Origin: Candidatus Cloacimonadota bacterium | GTDB lineage: Bacteria > Cloacimonadota > Cloacimonadia > Cloacimonadales > Cloacimonadaceae | Length of the DNA stretch: 64,000 nt | Direction: 5' to 3' | Assembly: GCA_012728875.1 (NCBI GenBank) | Contig: JAAYEF010000004.1 | Span: forward strand, 23,100 to 87,099 | Part shown: in pieces, positions 36,630 through 45,280 of the stretch | Layout of the letters: each line of letters starts with the position of its first letter | Position numbering within the stretch: position 1 is the first letter of the stretch | Program-made: the position numbers and the translations under genes | The notes under the pieces: model-generated | Databases searched by the model: none | What the model was told of the DNA's origin: nothing | What the model saw: only the letters and a program-made list of their open reading frames with translations

Positions 36630-37889
36630 TCAAATCAGGCTGTGTAGCCGCTGAGCAAGCTTTGCCACCTGCTCCTTGCGTTGCAGTTCCCAGGGGATTT
36701 TTACCGCTTCAGTTTCCTGCTTTAAAAGTTGCAGGATCGCACGGCGGATGCTGTCGGTGGATTCCATGGCGCAGATCAGCTCGTGTCCGTTGTCCTGCAA
36801 GAGCTTGGCGGCTTCGCCGAAATGGGGGACCATCGCCAGAATTGGCCTTTGGGTTCGCAGATATTCGAAAACCTTGGATGTGAGCGTTCCGCGCGGACTG
36901 CTGCTGTTGATCACCAAAAGCAGGGCGTCGGCAGCCAGCATTTGAGCCAGGGCGTCCTTGTGTTCGAGCTGCGGCACTACCTCGATCAGGTCTGCAACGC
37001 CGCTGTGTTCGATCTCCTGGGTGGCTTCCCGGAAAAAGTGGCCATGGAGCCGGACCCGCGTTCCCTGGGGCAAAGCCCCTTCTTCGCGCAGGCTTTTCAA
37101 GGCGGCATAAAAATGCTTCAAACTGCGCCGGGCATAGATGTTGCCAAAATAGGAAAAGGTGAAGCCGGGGGCTTTTTCCGCGGGAGCCAGGTCCTCGAAA
37201 TCGGCTTCATCCCAGCCGTTGAACACCGTGAGCATTTTTTCCCGCAGTTCGCCGCCAAAGGCTTGGGCAAGGTCTTCGCCAATGCCGTCTGTGGCGGTCA
37301 CGATCAGGCTGGCGTGGCTCAGGATCCTTTTCTCCCAGTGGCGTGAAAAGGCGCGGTTGAAAACCCCGCTCTGCAGCTTGTAGTCTGAAAGCAGGGTCCA
37401 ATAGTCCCGATAGTCCACGCTCAGCGGGATTCCGCTCTCGCGGGAAAGGGTGTGGGCTCCCAAAGACGAGGAAAATGGCCCCAGAGAGACGTGGATGAGG
37501 TCATACTTTTGCTCTTTCAGCGCGGCTCTTCCGGCTTTGATGAGCTTGGGCACCCAGCCGATCTTGTCGTCGATGGGATGAGCCCTGCGCACGGCAAGTT
37601 TAAGCCTTTCAGGGGTTTTCAGATAGAGGGAGGACGGCTTTCCTGCCGAGGTGGCTCCGCTTTTTTTCAGAAGCGCCATCGGATCCAGCGATTCAGCACG
37701 GATGATGCGGCTTTCACCGCTTTGGCTCAGAAGCTGGGGATCGCGATAGAGATATTCGATGTCGCCAACCGTGACAACGCTGCATTCAAAGCCATGTTGG
37801 CTTAAATACTTGACCGTCTTCACGTTGCGCAGAGCGGCCGGACCGCCCAGCGGAGGATAGAAATAGCTGATGTAGAGAATGTGCTTCAT
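36630..37889 (-). CDS. Glycosyltransferase, GT4-like
   Basis: 419 residues from the ATG that overlaps the upstream glycosyltransferase stop (ATGA); the frame is open further upstream but only as the shadow of that gene. It has a GT-B fold pattern: N-terminal S-Y-F-Y-P-P-L-G-G-P-A-A-L-R-N, F-S-Y-F-G-N-I-Y at the domain junction, and a C-terminal P-R-G-T-L-T-S-K-V-F-E-Y-L-R-T-Q-R-P-I-L donor-binding segment containing the Glu. It probably adds a sugar in surface polysaccharide or glycoprotein synthesis; donor and acceptor are unknown. Confidence 0.88.
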   Translation of the reverse strand: MKHILYISYFYPPLGGPAALRNVKTVKYLSQHGFECSVVTVGDIEYLYRDPQLLSQSGESRIIRAESLDPMALLKKSGATSAGKPSSLYLKTPERLKLAVRRAHPIDDKIGWVPKLIKAGRAALKEQKYDLIHVSLGPFSSSLGAHTLSRESGIPLSVDYRDYWTLLSDYKLQSGVFNRAFSRHWEKRILSHASLIVTATDGIGEDLAQAFGGELREKMLTVFNGWDEADFEDLAPAEKAPGFTFSYFGNIYARRSLKHFYAALKSLREEGALPQGTRVRLHGHFFREATQEIEHSGVADLIEVVPQLEHKDALAQMLAADALLLVINSSSPRGTLTSKVFEYLRTQRPILAMVPHFGEAAKLLQDNGHELICAMESTDSIRRAILQLLKQETEAVKIPWELQRKEQVAKLAQRLHSLI

Positions 37890-39022
37890 GGACGGGCGGC
37901 AAGCTTTTCCATCAAGGTGATCAGCTTGGGCTCCACCGCTTCCCAGTTGTATTTTTCTTCGATGATATCCTGGCAGCGCTGGCTCATGAGGCGATATTCG
38001 CTCTTTTTGAGGCGCAGGACCTTCGCCACGGCTTTGGCGATGGAATCGCTGCTGTATTCGCAACAGGCGCCAAGTTCGTTCTTTTCCACCAGCTTGCGCA
38101 TCAGGGTACTGCGGGTTGCCACCACCGGCAGTCCCGCGGCAAAGTATTCCAAGACCTTCAGCGGCAAGGCTTTGCTGAGGCGGGGGTTTTGCGGGTTGAA
38201 AACCCAGAGCCCCACCTTGCTGCGCCCCAGAAGAAAGCCGATCTTGTCCGCTGAAACCCATTCCTGATAATAGACCACGGCGTTCAGGTTGTAGTCGTTA
38301 AGCTGTTGATTGAATTGCTTTTGGGTCTCGGCATCAAAAAACTTGCCCACGATCAGCACATTCAGGTTGGGAAATTCGCGCTTGAGCACATTCACACTTT
38401 TGAGGATCTTGAAAATCCCGCGGTTCGGGGTCAATCCGCCCACATAAACGAGGTCGAAATCCATGTCGCTGAGGCTGCTAAACTCAATGGGCACTTCGCA
38501 GCCCTGGTTCCAAACGTGTTTCACGGGATAGTTCGGGATCACCGTGGTGTTCATGCGTTTTTCTGCGGGAACCAGCTGATCCAACACATCCGCGCTCACG
38601 GTGATGGTGGCGTCCACCCTGCTTTGCAGCCAGCGTTCAAAGCCGAGATACAGGGATTTCACGATCCAATTCAGCGGAAAGTGGAAGCGCTCAGCGAAGG
38701 CATCCGGGAAAAATTCATGCACGTCGAAAATCACCTTGCACTTGATCTTACGCCGCAAAAGCAGGCCCACGAACACGGTGAGCGGTTCCACGCAGATCAC
38801 GATGTCCGGCTTGATCTTTTTGGCTTTTTTGTAGAGCAGCGGCAGCGCCTGCCAGGCGGATTCGGTTGCCACAACCTCTTGATATGGGTTTTTCGCGGCA
38901 TTGCGGATCCCGCTGGCGCAGATCAGATACACCTTCCCCATTTTCGCCAGACTGCATGCCAATTTGTGGTACAGCCGAACGTCTTCGGTCTGGTGTGAAT
39001 TGGAGATGATGCATATTTTCAT
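37886..39022 (-). CDS. Glycosyltransferase family 4 protein
   Basis: 378 residues with a GT-B pattern. It starts M-K-I-C-I-I-S-N-S-H, has V-Y-V-G-G-L-T-P-N-R-G at the domain junction, and carries A-L-P-L-K-V-L-E-Y-F-A-A-G-L-P-V-V-A-T as the nucleotide-sugar site. It is translationally coupled to the next glycosyltransferase. The acceptor cannot be inferred. Confidence 0.9.
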   Translation of the reverse strand: MKICIISNSHQTEDVRLYHKLACSLAKMGKVYLICASGIRNAAKNPYQEVVATESAWQALPLLYKKAKKIKPDIVICVEPLTVFVGLLLRRKIKCKVIFDVHEFFPDAFAERFHFPLNWIVKSLYLGFERWLQSRVDATITVSADVLDQLVPAEKRMNTTVIPNYPVKHVWNQGCEVPIEFSSLSDMDFDLVYVGGLTPNRGIFKILKSVNVLKREFPNLNVLIVGKFFDAETQKQFNQQLNDYNLNAVVYYQEWVSADKIGFLLGRSKVGLWVFNPQNPRLSKALPLKVLEYFAAGLPVVATRSTLMRKLVEKNELGACCEYSSDSIAKAVAKVLRLKKSEYRLMSQRCQDIIEEKYNWEAVEPKLITLMEKLAARP

Positions 39023-39160
39023 TTTCTTATCCTTTTGAAAGACAGCTTTTGATGGTAAAGTGCCGCTGTCAAGTAGTTTTTGCGGCTTGCGGATGAAATT
39101 TCGCCCCGCCGCTGAGAATTGGAGCCAAAACCACGATAGAATGGAAGCGGAGAAAAAAGA

Positions 39161-39189
39161 TTGACAGGATAACTGCCTTTGCTTTGATT
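39161..39189 (+). promoter_or_regulatory. Candidate promoter for the sorting-domain protein
   Basis: TTGACA (39161-39166), a 17-base spacer and TTGATT (39184-39189). It lies 68 bases before the ATG at 39258, in the gap divergent from the glycosyltransferases. The -10 match is modest. Confidence 0.4.
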
Positions 39190-39257
39190 CGTTTCAAAGT
39201 GGTCTCCATCGATTTTTGAAGCAAAGATCAGGTTTTGGAGTCCGCAGGGAGTCCAAG

Positions 39258-40433
39258 ATGAAAAAACTGACTGCAATTCTGATCCTCGTTTTGGCTGGGT
39301 TCAGCTTGTTGAACGCTTTTGAGGGCATGGCGCCTTCGAAAAATGGGGCGGATAGCTCTGAAATCGTGGTTGGCTCAGGCAATGAGCAAGCCAGGGTGCC
39401 CATCGACCTCTATTTTAAAAGTTCGCTGTATCAAACCCTGTACTATCCTTCTGAAATGCAAGGCCTTAGCGGCTTGATCACCGGCGTGAAGTTTTTCAGC
39501 GACCTGCCCGGCAACCTCAGCGATATTCCGGTGCAAATCTGGATGGGAACCACATCTTTGCCGAATCTTTCCTCAGGCTGGATTCCGGCTTCGCAGCTCA
39601 GTTTGGTCTTCGACGCCACGCTGGATTTTGCCTCCGGGGATCAGGTGGTGGAAATCGCTTTGGATCAGCCTTTTCTGTATTTTGGCGGCCGAAATCTGGT
39701 GATGATGGTGCACCGTCCCAGAGGCAGCGCCCATTCATCTTCAAACCTGTTCTACGCTCAGACTCAGGGCAGCGACCGCTCCCGCAACAGCTACAGCGAT
39801 TCGGCACAGTATGATCCGCAAAATCCGCCTGCAAGCTCCAATCTCAGCGGCATCTTTCCCAAGACGGCAATCGTTTTTGAGCCCATCGAATCCGGGCTCT
39901 TGCGCGGAACCGTGCATGCCGGGGACGGCTTTGCGCTGGCAAATGCATTGATCGAGGCTGTGGACACGGAGTTTTCCGCCCTCACAAACTATGAGGGCAT
40001 TTTTGATCTGCACCTTCCGGTGGGAACCTACGTCATCCGCGCAACGGCAAGCGGCTATCCGCCTCAGACCGCGCAAGGGATTGTGATCAACAGCGGTCAA
40101 ACCACCTATCAAAACTTTGTGATGACCGTTGCCAACAGCGACCCCGCCCAGACGCCGCAGCCCTTTGCGCTGAACGCCGGGCCAAACCCTTTCTCATCAT
40201 CAGTTTCCATCGGCTTTGAACTGAAGCAGGCTCAGCCTGTAAAACTGGATATTTTCGGCTTGCGCGGTCAGAAGGTTTGCAGCCTTGCCGATGGGGTTCA
40301 AGGCTCCGGAAGCCACGTTGTTACCTGGGATGGGAAGGACTTTCAAGGCAGGCAGCTTCCCGGCGGACTGTATTTTTGCAGGCTGCAAAGCGCGGAAGGC
40401 TCGCAAATCCTGAAGCTTTTGATGTTGAAATAG
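39258..40433 (+). CDS. Secreted protein with FlgD-like/T9SS-type C-terminal sorting domain
   Basis: 391 residues from the ATG after CAGGGAG; a signal peptide spans 1-20 (ending L-L-N-A). Residues about 30-215 form a module also found inside the giant protein (there about 1680-1860), shown by K-S-S-L-Y-Q-T-L-Y-Y-P-S-E versus K-S-S-L-T-E-V-L-Y-Y-P-E-E. Next is one carboxypeptidase-regulatory-like domain (about 218-290). The C-terminal 80 residues follow the FlgD Ig-like or type A sorting pattern: N-P-F-S, D-I-F-G-L-R-G-Q-K-V, W-D-G-K-D-F-Q-G, L-P-G-G-L-Y-F. It is probably exported and held at the cell surface. Confidence 0.9.
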   Translation: MKKLTAILILVLAGFSLLNAFEGMAPSKNGADSSEIVVGSGNEQARVPIDLYFKSSLYQTLYYPSEMQGLSGLITGVKFFSDLPGNLSDIPVQIWMGTTSLPNLSSGWIPASQLSLVFDATLDFASGDQVVEIALDQPFLYFGGRNLVMMVHRPRGSAHSSSNLFYAQTQGSDRSRNSYSDSAQYDPQNPPASSNLSGIFPKTAIVFEPIESGLLRGTVHAGDGFALANALIEAVDTEFSALTNYEGIFDLHLPVGTYVIRATASGYPPQTAQGIVINSGQTTYQNFVMTVANSDPAQTPQPFALNAGPNPFSSSVSIGFELKQAQPVKLDIFGLRGQKVCSLADGVQGSGSHVVTWDGKDFQGRQLPGGLYFCRLQSAEGSQILKLLMLK

Positions 40434-40497
40434 AACAGATTCGCAGGGTGTCAAGGCAGTTTGAAGATGCAAAAGCCGAGCTTAAAAAATTGTTCAA

Positions 40498-40525
40498 TTG
40501 ACAATATTCGGACAGTTTGTATATT
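40498..40525 (+). promoter_or_regulatory. Candidate promoter for the malic enzyme gene
   Basis: TTGACA (40498-40503), a 16-base spacer and TATATT (40520-40525). The downstream edge is 27 bases before the ATG at 40553, which argues against the longer start at 40517. Confidence 0.65.
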
Positions 40526-40552
40526 GGCAAAAAACGAAAAACAGGTGATCTG

Positions 40553-42004
40553 ATGGACGAATTGAAAAGCGATCTTTCCAATCTGCAACAGTATTTTGAG
40601 GCGCACTATCCCTCTGAAAAAAGGGCTGCAGCGCAAACCGCATTTTTGAAAAAGCTCTCCGAACTGGCACACACGCACTACCAGGGGAAAATGCAAACCC
40701 TGCCCAAAGCCGGAATTTGGGATTTCAACTGGTTCAACGTTTGGTACACACCCGGAGTTTCGTCTGTTTCCACCACCATTCGCGACCATCAAGACCGCTC
40801 TTTCGAGCTGAGCAACCGGGGCAACCTGGTGGCTGTGGTTAGCGACAGCACCAGGGTTTTGGGCGATGGAGACTGCGGTCCCGCCGGCGGTTTGGGCGTG
40901 ATGGAAGGCAAGGCCATGCTGATGAAATATCTGGGTGGCTGCGACGCCCTCGCGCTTTGCGTGAACAACCGCGACCCTGAAGGCAAGCCGGATCCCCGGC
41001 GCCTGATCGAGTTTGTGAAAATGCTGGAACCCAGCGTGGGAGCGGTAAATCTGGAGGATATTTCCCAGCCGAACTGCTACCGGGTCTTGGACGAACTGCG
41101 CGCAAGCTGCAGCATCCCGGTTTGGCACGATGATGCCCAGGGCACGGCTTGCGTAACCTTGGCAGGGCTCTTGAACGCCTTGGAACTGGCGGGCAAAAGC
41201 ATGGAAAATATCCGTACCGTGCTTTTTGGCGCCGGCGCTTCGAACACCACCATCGCCTCCATCCTTTTGCAATCCGGCTTGGATCCCAAAAATCTGGTGA
41301 TTTTCGATAGCAAAGGCGGACTGCATTCAGGCAGAAAAGACCTCGCGCAAAACCCGGATAAGTTCAAGCAGTGGGCTCTGGCTCAAATCAGCAATCCCAA
41401 ACGCTTTGACACCATGGAAGAAGCCATGCCGGGAGCCGATGTGCTGATCTCGCTTTCGCGCCCGGGTCCGGGAACAATCAAGCCCGGATGGATCAGCCTG
41501 ATGGCGCCCAAAGCAATCGTTTTCGCCTGTGCCAATCCCGTTCCGGAAATCTATCCTCACGAAGCCAAGGCGGCAGGAGCCTACATCGTTGCCACGGGCA
41601 GGGGAGATTTTCCCAATCAAATCAACAATTCCCTGGGCTTCCCCGGCATTTTGAAAGGCAGCCTGCTTGCCCGAGCCAGCCAAATCACAGACGGCATGGC
41701 CATCCGGGCGGCTCATTCCCTGGCAGACTTTGCCCGCCAGCGCGGCATCGACCCCCAAAACATCATACCCCGCATGGATGAAAACGGCGTTTTCGCCCAG
41801 GAAGCGGCGGATGTGGCCGTTCAGGCTGTTCAGGAAGGAGTTGCCCGCCATGAACTAACCCATGATGAAGCGTTCGCTCAGGCGGAGGCAGATATCCAGG
41901 CAGCACGGCGGATTTGTCACAAAATGATGGATGATGGCAGCATTGCGCCGCCGCCTGTTCAAATGATTGAAGAAGCATTGGCATACACCCGCACCCAAAT
42001 CTAG
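40553..42004 (+). CDS. Malic enzyme (malate dehydrogenase, oxaloacetate-decarboxylating)
   Basis: 483 residues, chosen from the ATG after AGGTGA. It has the NAD(P)-dependent malic enzyme layout: V-S-D-S-T-R-V-L-G-D-G-D near residue 95, V-N-L-E-D-I-S-Q-P metal site, H-D-D-A-Q-G-T-A, and the nucleotide loop V-L-F-G-A-G-A-S-N-T-T. It decarboxylates malate to pyruvate. The C-terminal 60 residues are an extra helical segment without a phosphotransacetylase domain, so it is the short form. Cofactor preference cannot be read from the sequence. Confidence 0.92.
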   Translation: MDELKSDLSNLQQYFEAHYPSEKRAAAQTAFLKKLSELAHTHYQGKMQTLPKAGIWDFNWFNVWYTPGVSSVSTTIRDHQDRSFELSNRGNLVAVVSDSTRVLGDGDCGPAGGLGVMEGKAMLMKYLGGCDALALCVNNRDPEGKPDPRRLIEFVKMLEPSVGAVNLEDISQPNCYRVLDELRASCSIPVWHDDAQGTACVTLAGLLNALELAGKSMENIRTVLFGAGASNTTIASILLQSGLDPKNLVIFDSKGGLHSGRKDLAQNPDKFKQWALAQISNPKRFDTMEEAMPGADVLISLSRPGPGTIKPGWISLMAPKAIVFACANPVPEIYPHEAKAAGAYIVATGRGDFPNQINNSLGFPGILKGSLLARASQITDGMAIRAAHSLADFARQRGIDPQNIIPRMDENGVFAQEAADVAVQAVQEGVARHELTHDEAFAQAEADIQAARRICHKMMDDGSIAPPPVQMIEEALAYTRTQI

Positions 42005-42011
42005 AGCCAAG

Positions 42012-42914
42012 ATGGAAACCAAAAAACCAAAGAAGCTGCTGAATATTCTGAATTTTGTGCTCAAATTTCTGATCACAGGCTTCATTCTTTGGCGAATCTT
42101 TCACAAAATGGACACCTGTTTGCTTTGGAAAACCCTGTTGGGTCAGTCAGTTCCGATATTGTTGGCCATCCTGGGGCTTTCCGCGTTGAGACATTTTGGG
42201 CAGTATCTCGCCTGGAAGTATTCCCTGCAAATGAATCCACTTTACAAGCCAAATCACAAGGAGATCTTTAATTCCTACATGATCGGGCAGGCTTTTCGTT
42301 TCATTGTTCCCGGCAGTTGGGGCCTGGTGGGAAAGATCGCTTTCGTGAACAACAGCAGTCACGCCGCGTCTTTTATTTCCTACATTGTGGAACGTTCCTT
42401 TGTCACGTGGTCCATGCTGTTTTTTGCCTCATTTTCGCTGTTTTTTGTGCCCATTGGATTTCCCACCTGGCTCATCTGGTTTCTGTTCATTCTGGTGCTG
42501 ATGATACCTTTTGGAGGCTGGTTCCTTTTAGGTGCAAACCGGCGCTGGAAGCGGCTGCAGCCAAACTACCTCAAGCTGGGACCCCGCATCCTGCTCCTGC
42601 AAATTGCCATCACACTATTCAACTATCTTCAATATTGGCTGCTGATTAACCAACAGCTGCTGACTAACCAACACAGGGTGATCTCTTTTTGGGAGACCTT
42701 AAAAAGAATGTCGCTGGCTCACATGTCTCACAGCATACCAATCACCTTCGCTGGACTGGGCTTGAAAGAATATTTCGCGAAAAGCCTCTTTGCGCAGATC
42801 GGTTATCCCGATGAAGCCATCGTTTCCACCACTTTGATCGTGTTTTTCCTGCACGACGTTTTGGCTGCCTTAGCAGGAGCAGGCATCCTGTTGCAGACCA
42901 AACATTCAAAATGA
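42012..42914 (+). CDS. Flippase-like membrane protein (LPG synthase TM region / UPF0104 type)
   Basis: 300 residues with about seven or eight membrane helices and a conserved-looking S-W-G-L-V-G-K and H-S-I-P-I-T-F-A-G-L-G-L-K-E. This matches the membrane region shared by lysylphosphatidylglycerol synthases and UPF0104 proteins. The catalytic aminoacyl-transfer domain is absent. ATG at 42012, seven bases after the malic enzyme stop, is preferred over an upstream start overlapping that gene. Lipid flipping is a family guess. Confidence 0.82.
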   Translation: METKKPKKLLNILNFVLKFLITGFILWRIFHKMDTCLLWKTLLGQSVPILLAILGLSALRHFGQYLAWKYSLQMNPLYKPNHKEIFNSYMIGQAFRFIVPGSWGLVGKIAFVNNSSHAASFISYIVERSFVTWSMLFFASFSLFFVPIGFPTWLIWFLFILVLMIPFGGWFLLGANRRWKRLQPNYLKLGPRILLLQIAITLFNYLQYWLLINQQLLTNQHRVISFWETLKRMSLAHMSHSIPITFAGLGLKEYFAKSLFAQIGYPDEAIVSTTLIVFFLHDVLAALAGAGILLQTKHSK

Positions 42915-42915
42915 C

Positions 42916-44259
42916 ATGGCAAGGCAGCCTGTGAACATCATCGGGGCCGGGCTGGCAGGCAGCGAAGCCGCCCTGTATCTGGCAGACAAGGGTTTTGGTG
43001 TGCGCCTGTTTGAAATGCGCCCACACAAGATGACCCCGGCACATCAAAGCGGTCTGCCGGCGGAGCTGGTCTGCAGCAATTCCCTCAAATCCACCAGAGC
43101 GGACACCCCTTCCGGCATGCTGAAGGCGGAACTGCGGCTTTTGGGCTCAAAATTGCTGCCCATCGCCGAAAGCTGCGCCGTTCCGGCGGGTCATGCCCTG
43201 GCAGTGGATCGCGATCTTTTTGCCCAAAAGGTCTTTGAGAAAATCCAGGCGCATCCCAAGATCGAATTGATCCGCGAAGAGGTGACGGAACTTCCGGACT
43301 CCCCCGGCATTCTTTGCAGCGGACCGCTCACCTCGGATGCCTTGGCGGCAAGCCTGCAAAAGATTTTGGGCGACACCCAGCTCTATTTTTTCGATGCCAT
43401 CGCGCCGATTGTGAGCACCGACAGCCTGGATATGGACAGAATCTATAGCAAAGACCGCTATGACAAAGGAGATCCGGACTATCTGAACTGTGCCTTCAGC
43501 CGTGAGGAATACTACGCTTTTGTGGATGCTTTGCTGGAGGGCGAAAAGCATGAGGCGCATGAATTTGAGAACGAATATTTCACAAACCTGAAGTTTACCT
43601 ACTATGAAAACTGCATGCCGGTGGAGGAACTGGCAAAGCGCGGAAGAGACACGCTTCGGCACGGGGTGATGCGACCCATGGGCTTGGAACGCGATGGGGT
43701 GAAACCGTTTGCGGTGCTGCAACTTAGAACGGAAAATCAAGTCCGCAATGCCTACAACCTGGTGGGCTGCCAAACCATGCTGAGATATGGCGAACAAAAA
43801 CGCATCTTCCGGCTGATTCCGGGCTTGGAAAAGGCAGAGTTTCTGCGCTATGGTTCCATCCATCGCAACAGCTATCTGAATGCACCGGAACTGTTTAACC
43901 CAAACCTGACCCTGAAACCACGTCCGGATTTTTACGTGGCAGGTCAGTTGGGCGGAGTGGAAGGATATATGGAAAGCATTGCCACGGGTTTGCTGGTGGC
44001 AAAGATCCACGCTGAAAGCTTGCAGCTTCTGCCGCCGGAGACCATTTTGGGACAGCTTTGGCGGCGTTTGATCGATCCCACAATGGGAAAATTCCAACCC
44101 GTGAATGCAAACTTTGGTCTGCTCCCCGCCTTGGAACCGCCCATCCGGGACAAAAAAGCAAAAAAACTGGCATTGGCAGAGCGGGGTCTTACCGCTTTGC
44201 AGGATTTTTTGAATCCTGACAAGGCAAGCGGTTTGCCCGTTTCTGAACAGATGCCCTGA
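42916..44259 (+). CDS. trmFO: Methylenetetrahydrofolate-tRNA-(uracil-54-C5)-methyltransferase TrmFO
   Basis: FAD- and folate-dependent enzyme making ribothymidine at tRNA position 54. Its 447 residues start with the dinucleotide loop G-A-G-L-A-G-S-E (10-17) and continue with F-E-M-R-P and L-V-C-S-N-S, which hold the FAD-site and catalytic cysteine regions. The C-terminal G-Q-L-G-G-V-E-G-Y-M is also diagnostic. The start is one base after the previous stop. Confidence 0.97.
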   Translation: MARQPVNIIGAGLAGSEAALYLADKGFGVRLFEMRPHKMTPAHQSGLPAELVCSNSLKSTRADTPSGMLKAELRLLGSKLLPIAESCAVPAGHALAVDRDLFAQKVFEKIQAHPKIELIREEVTELPDSPGILCSGPLTSDALAASLQKILGDTQLYFFDAIAPIVSTDSLDMDRIYSKDRYDKGDPDYLNCAFSREEYYAFVDALLEGEKHEAHEFENEYFTNLKFTYYENCMPVEELAKRGRDTLRHGVMRPMGLERDGVKPFAVLQLRTENQVRNAYNLVGCQTMLRYGEQKRIFRLIPGLEKAEFLRYGSIHRNSYLNAPELFNPNLTLKPRPDFYVAGQLGGVEGYMESIATGLLVAKIHAESLQLLPPETILGQLWRRLIDPTMGKFQPVNANFGLLPALEPPIRDKKAKKLALAERGLTALQDFLNPDKASGLPVSEQMP

Positions 44260-44278
44260 ATAAATTGGGAGAAAGAAA

Positions 44279-45127
44279 ATGGAAAAATTTATCATTTTAC
44301 TTGTGATTGGCTTTTTGGTGATCATCGGTGTGTTGAAAGCCGATGATTTGATCGACCCTGCCAGCTTTTGGGAAGGTGACCATTGTGTGCAGAGAACCGC
44401 GGAAACCCCGGCTGCAGGCGCCACAAGCATCCGCGCTCAGGTTGAAGGAAAGTGGGAGGAATTGCCCCTGGTGGATTTTCCCGCTGAATTTTGGGAATGG
44501 AGCTGCTCACGGCGTCAGGAATATCTGGATATCTTTCGCGAAATGCTGGAAAAAGGTCCTGGGGCCACTCGCAGTCCGGAACTTGCCGGACCGCACAACG
44601 GCATCGTGGCCACCTGGGCAGCTCAGCGCAAGGATTCCCGCTTCAAGCTGAACAACGCCGTGAAAGGCATGGGATTTCTGCCTCCGGAAGAGAGAATTGG
44701 CGAACTGATCAAACTCTTACAGGACAAAATGGACGCCAGCATGGCGGAAAAACTGGATATTTTGGACAGCCTCTACACTCACGCCACCGAGAATTTCAGC
44801 CCCAACCGCTTGGGTTCTCTGGAGCTTTATTCACAGCCCGGAACCACCACCCAAACCTTTTTGAACCAGATGCTTGAGCCTTCCTGCGTGACGGTTTGGC
44901 TGGACATTCCCACTTTCAAGATCAAGCAAATCGCACGCCTGCTTCATCCTCTGGACCCGAACCTGAGCCAATATGAAAAGGATGTGGTGAAATATATCAA
45001 CCTGGTCCACAGCTTTTTCCATGGTGAATTTCCCCGCGACTATATCGCCGTAATTTATTATAACGTAGAGATATACGACAGCTCCCCCGGCAAAAAGGGA
45101 GCGATGGGCACCAAGATCAGCCCTTGA
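44279..45127 (+). CDS. Hypothetical membrane-anchored or exported protein
   Basis: 282 residues, not recognised. A hydrophobic segment (about 4-20) could be a signal or anchor, and a mostly helical soluble region follows. It has only two cysteines after the N-terminus and no catalytic motif was seen. The start follows GGGAGAAAG. Its neighbours are trmFO and, after a terminator, hflX. Codon use matches the flanking housekeeping genes, so it is probably a resident gene. Confidence 0.75.
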   Translation: MEKFIILLVIGFLVIIGVLKADDLIDPASFWEGDHCVQRTAETPAAGATSIRAQVEGKWEELPLVDFPAEFWEWSCSRRQEYLDIFREMLEKGPGATRSPELAGPHNGIVATWAAQRKDSRFKLNNAVKGMGFLPPEERIGELIKLLQDKMDASMAEKLDILDSLYTHATENFSPNRLGSLELYSQPGTTTQTFLNQMLEPSCVTVWLDIPTFKIKQIARLLHPLDPNLSQYEKDVVKYINLVHSFFHGEFPRDYIAVIYYNVEIYDSSPGKKGAMGTKISP

Positions 45128-45161
45128 GCCCCAAACCCAGATCAAGCTAAAGACATCGCTC

Positions 45162-45193
45162 ACACATCCCAAACAAGATTTGGGATGTGTTTT
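45162..45193 (+). terminator. Rho-independent terminator
   Basis: ACACATCCCAAA (45162-45173) pairs perfectly with TTTGGGATGTGT (45179-45190) across a five-base loop, then a short T-run. It ends the malic enzyme to hypothetical-protein run. Confidence 0.8.
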
Positions 45194-45280
45194 GGATGTC
45201 TAGGCGAAACATATACGGCAAAACTTGGGCGCAGATTTGAGCAACCCGGCTTCAGGTTTTGCCACGAACAAAGGATATAA

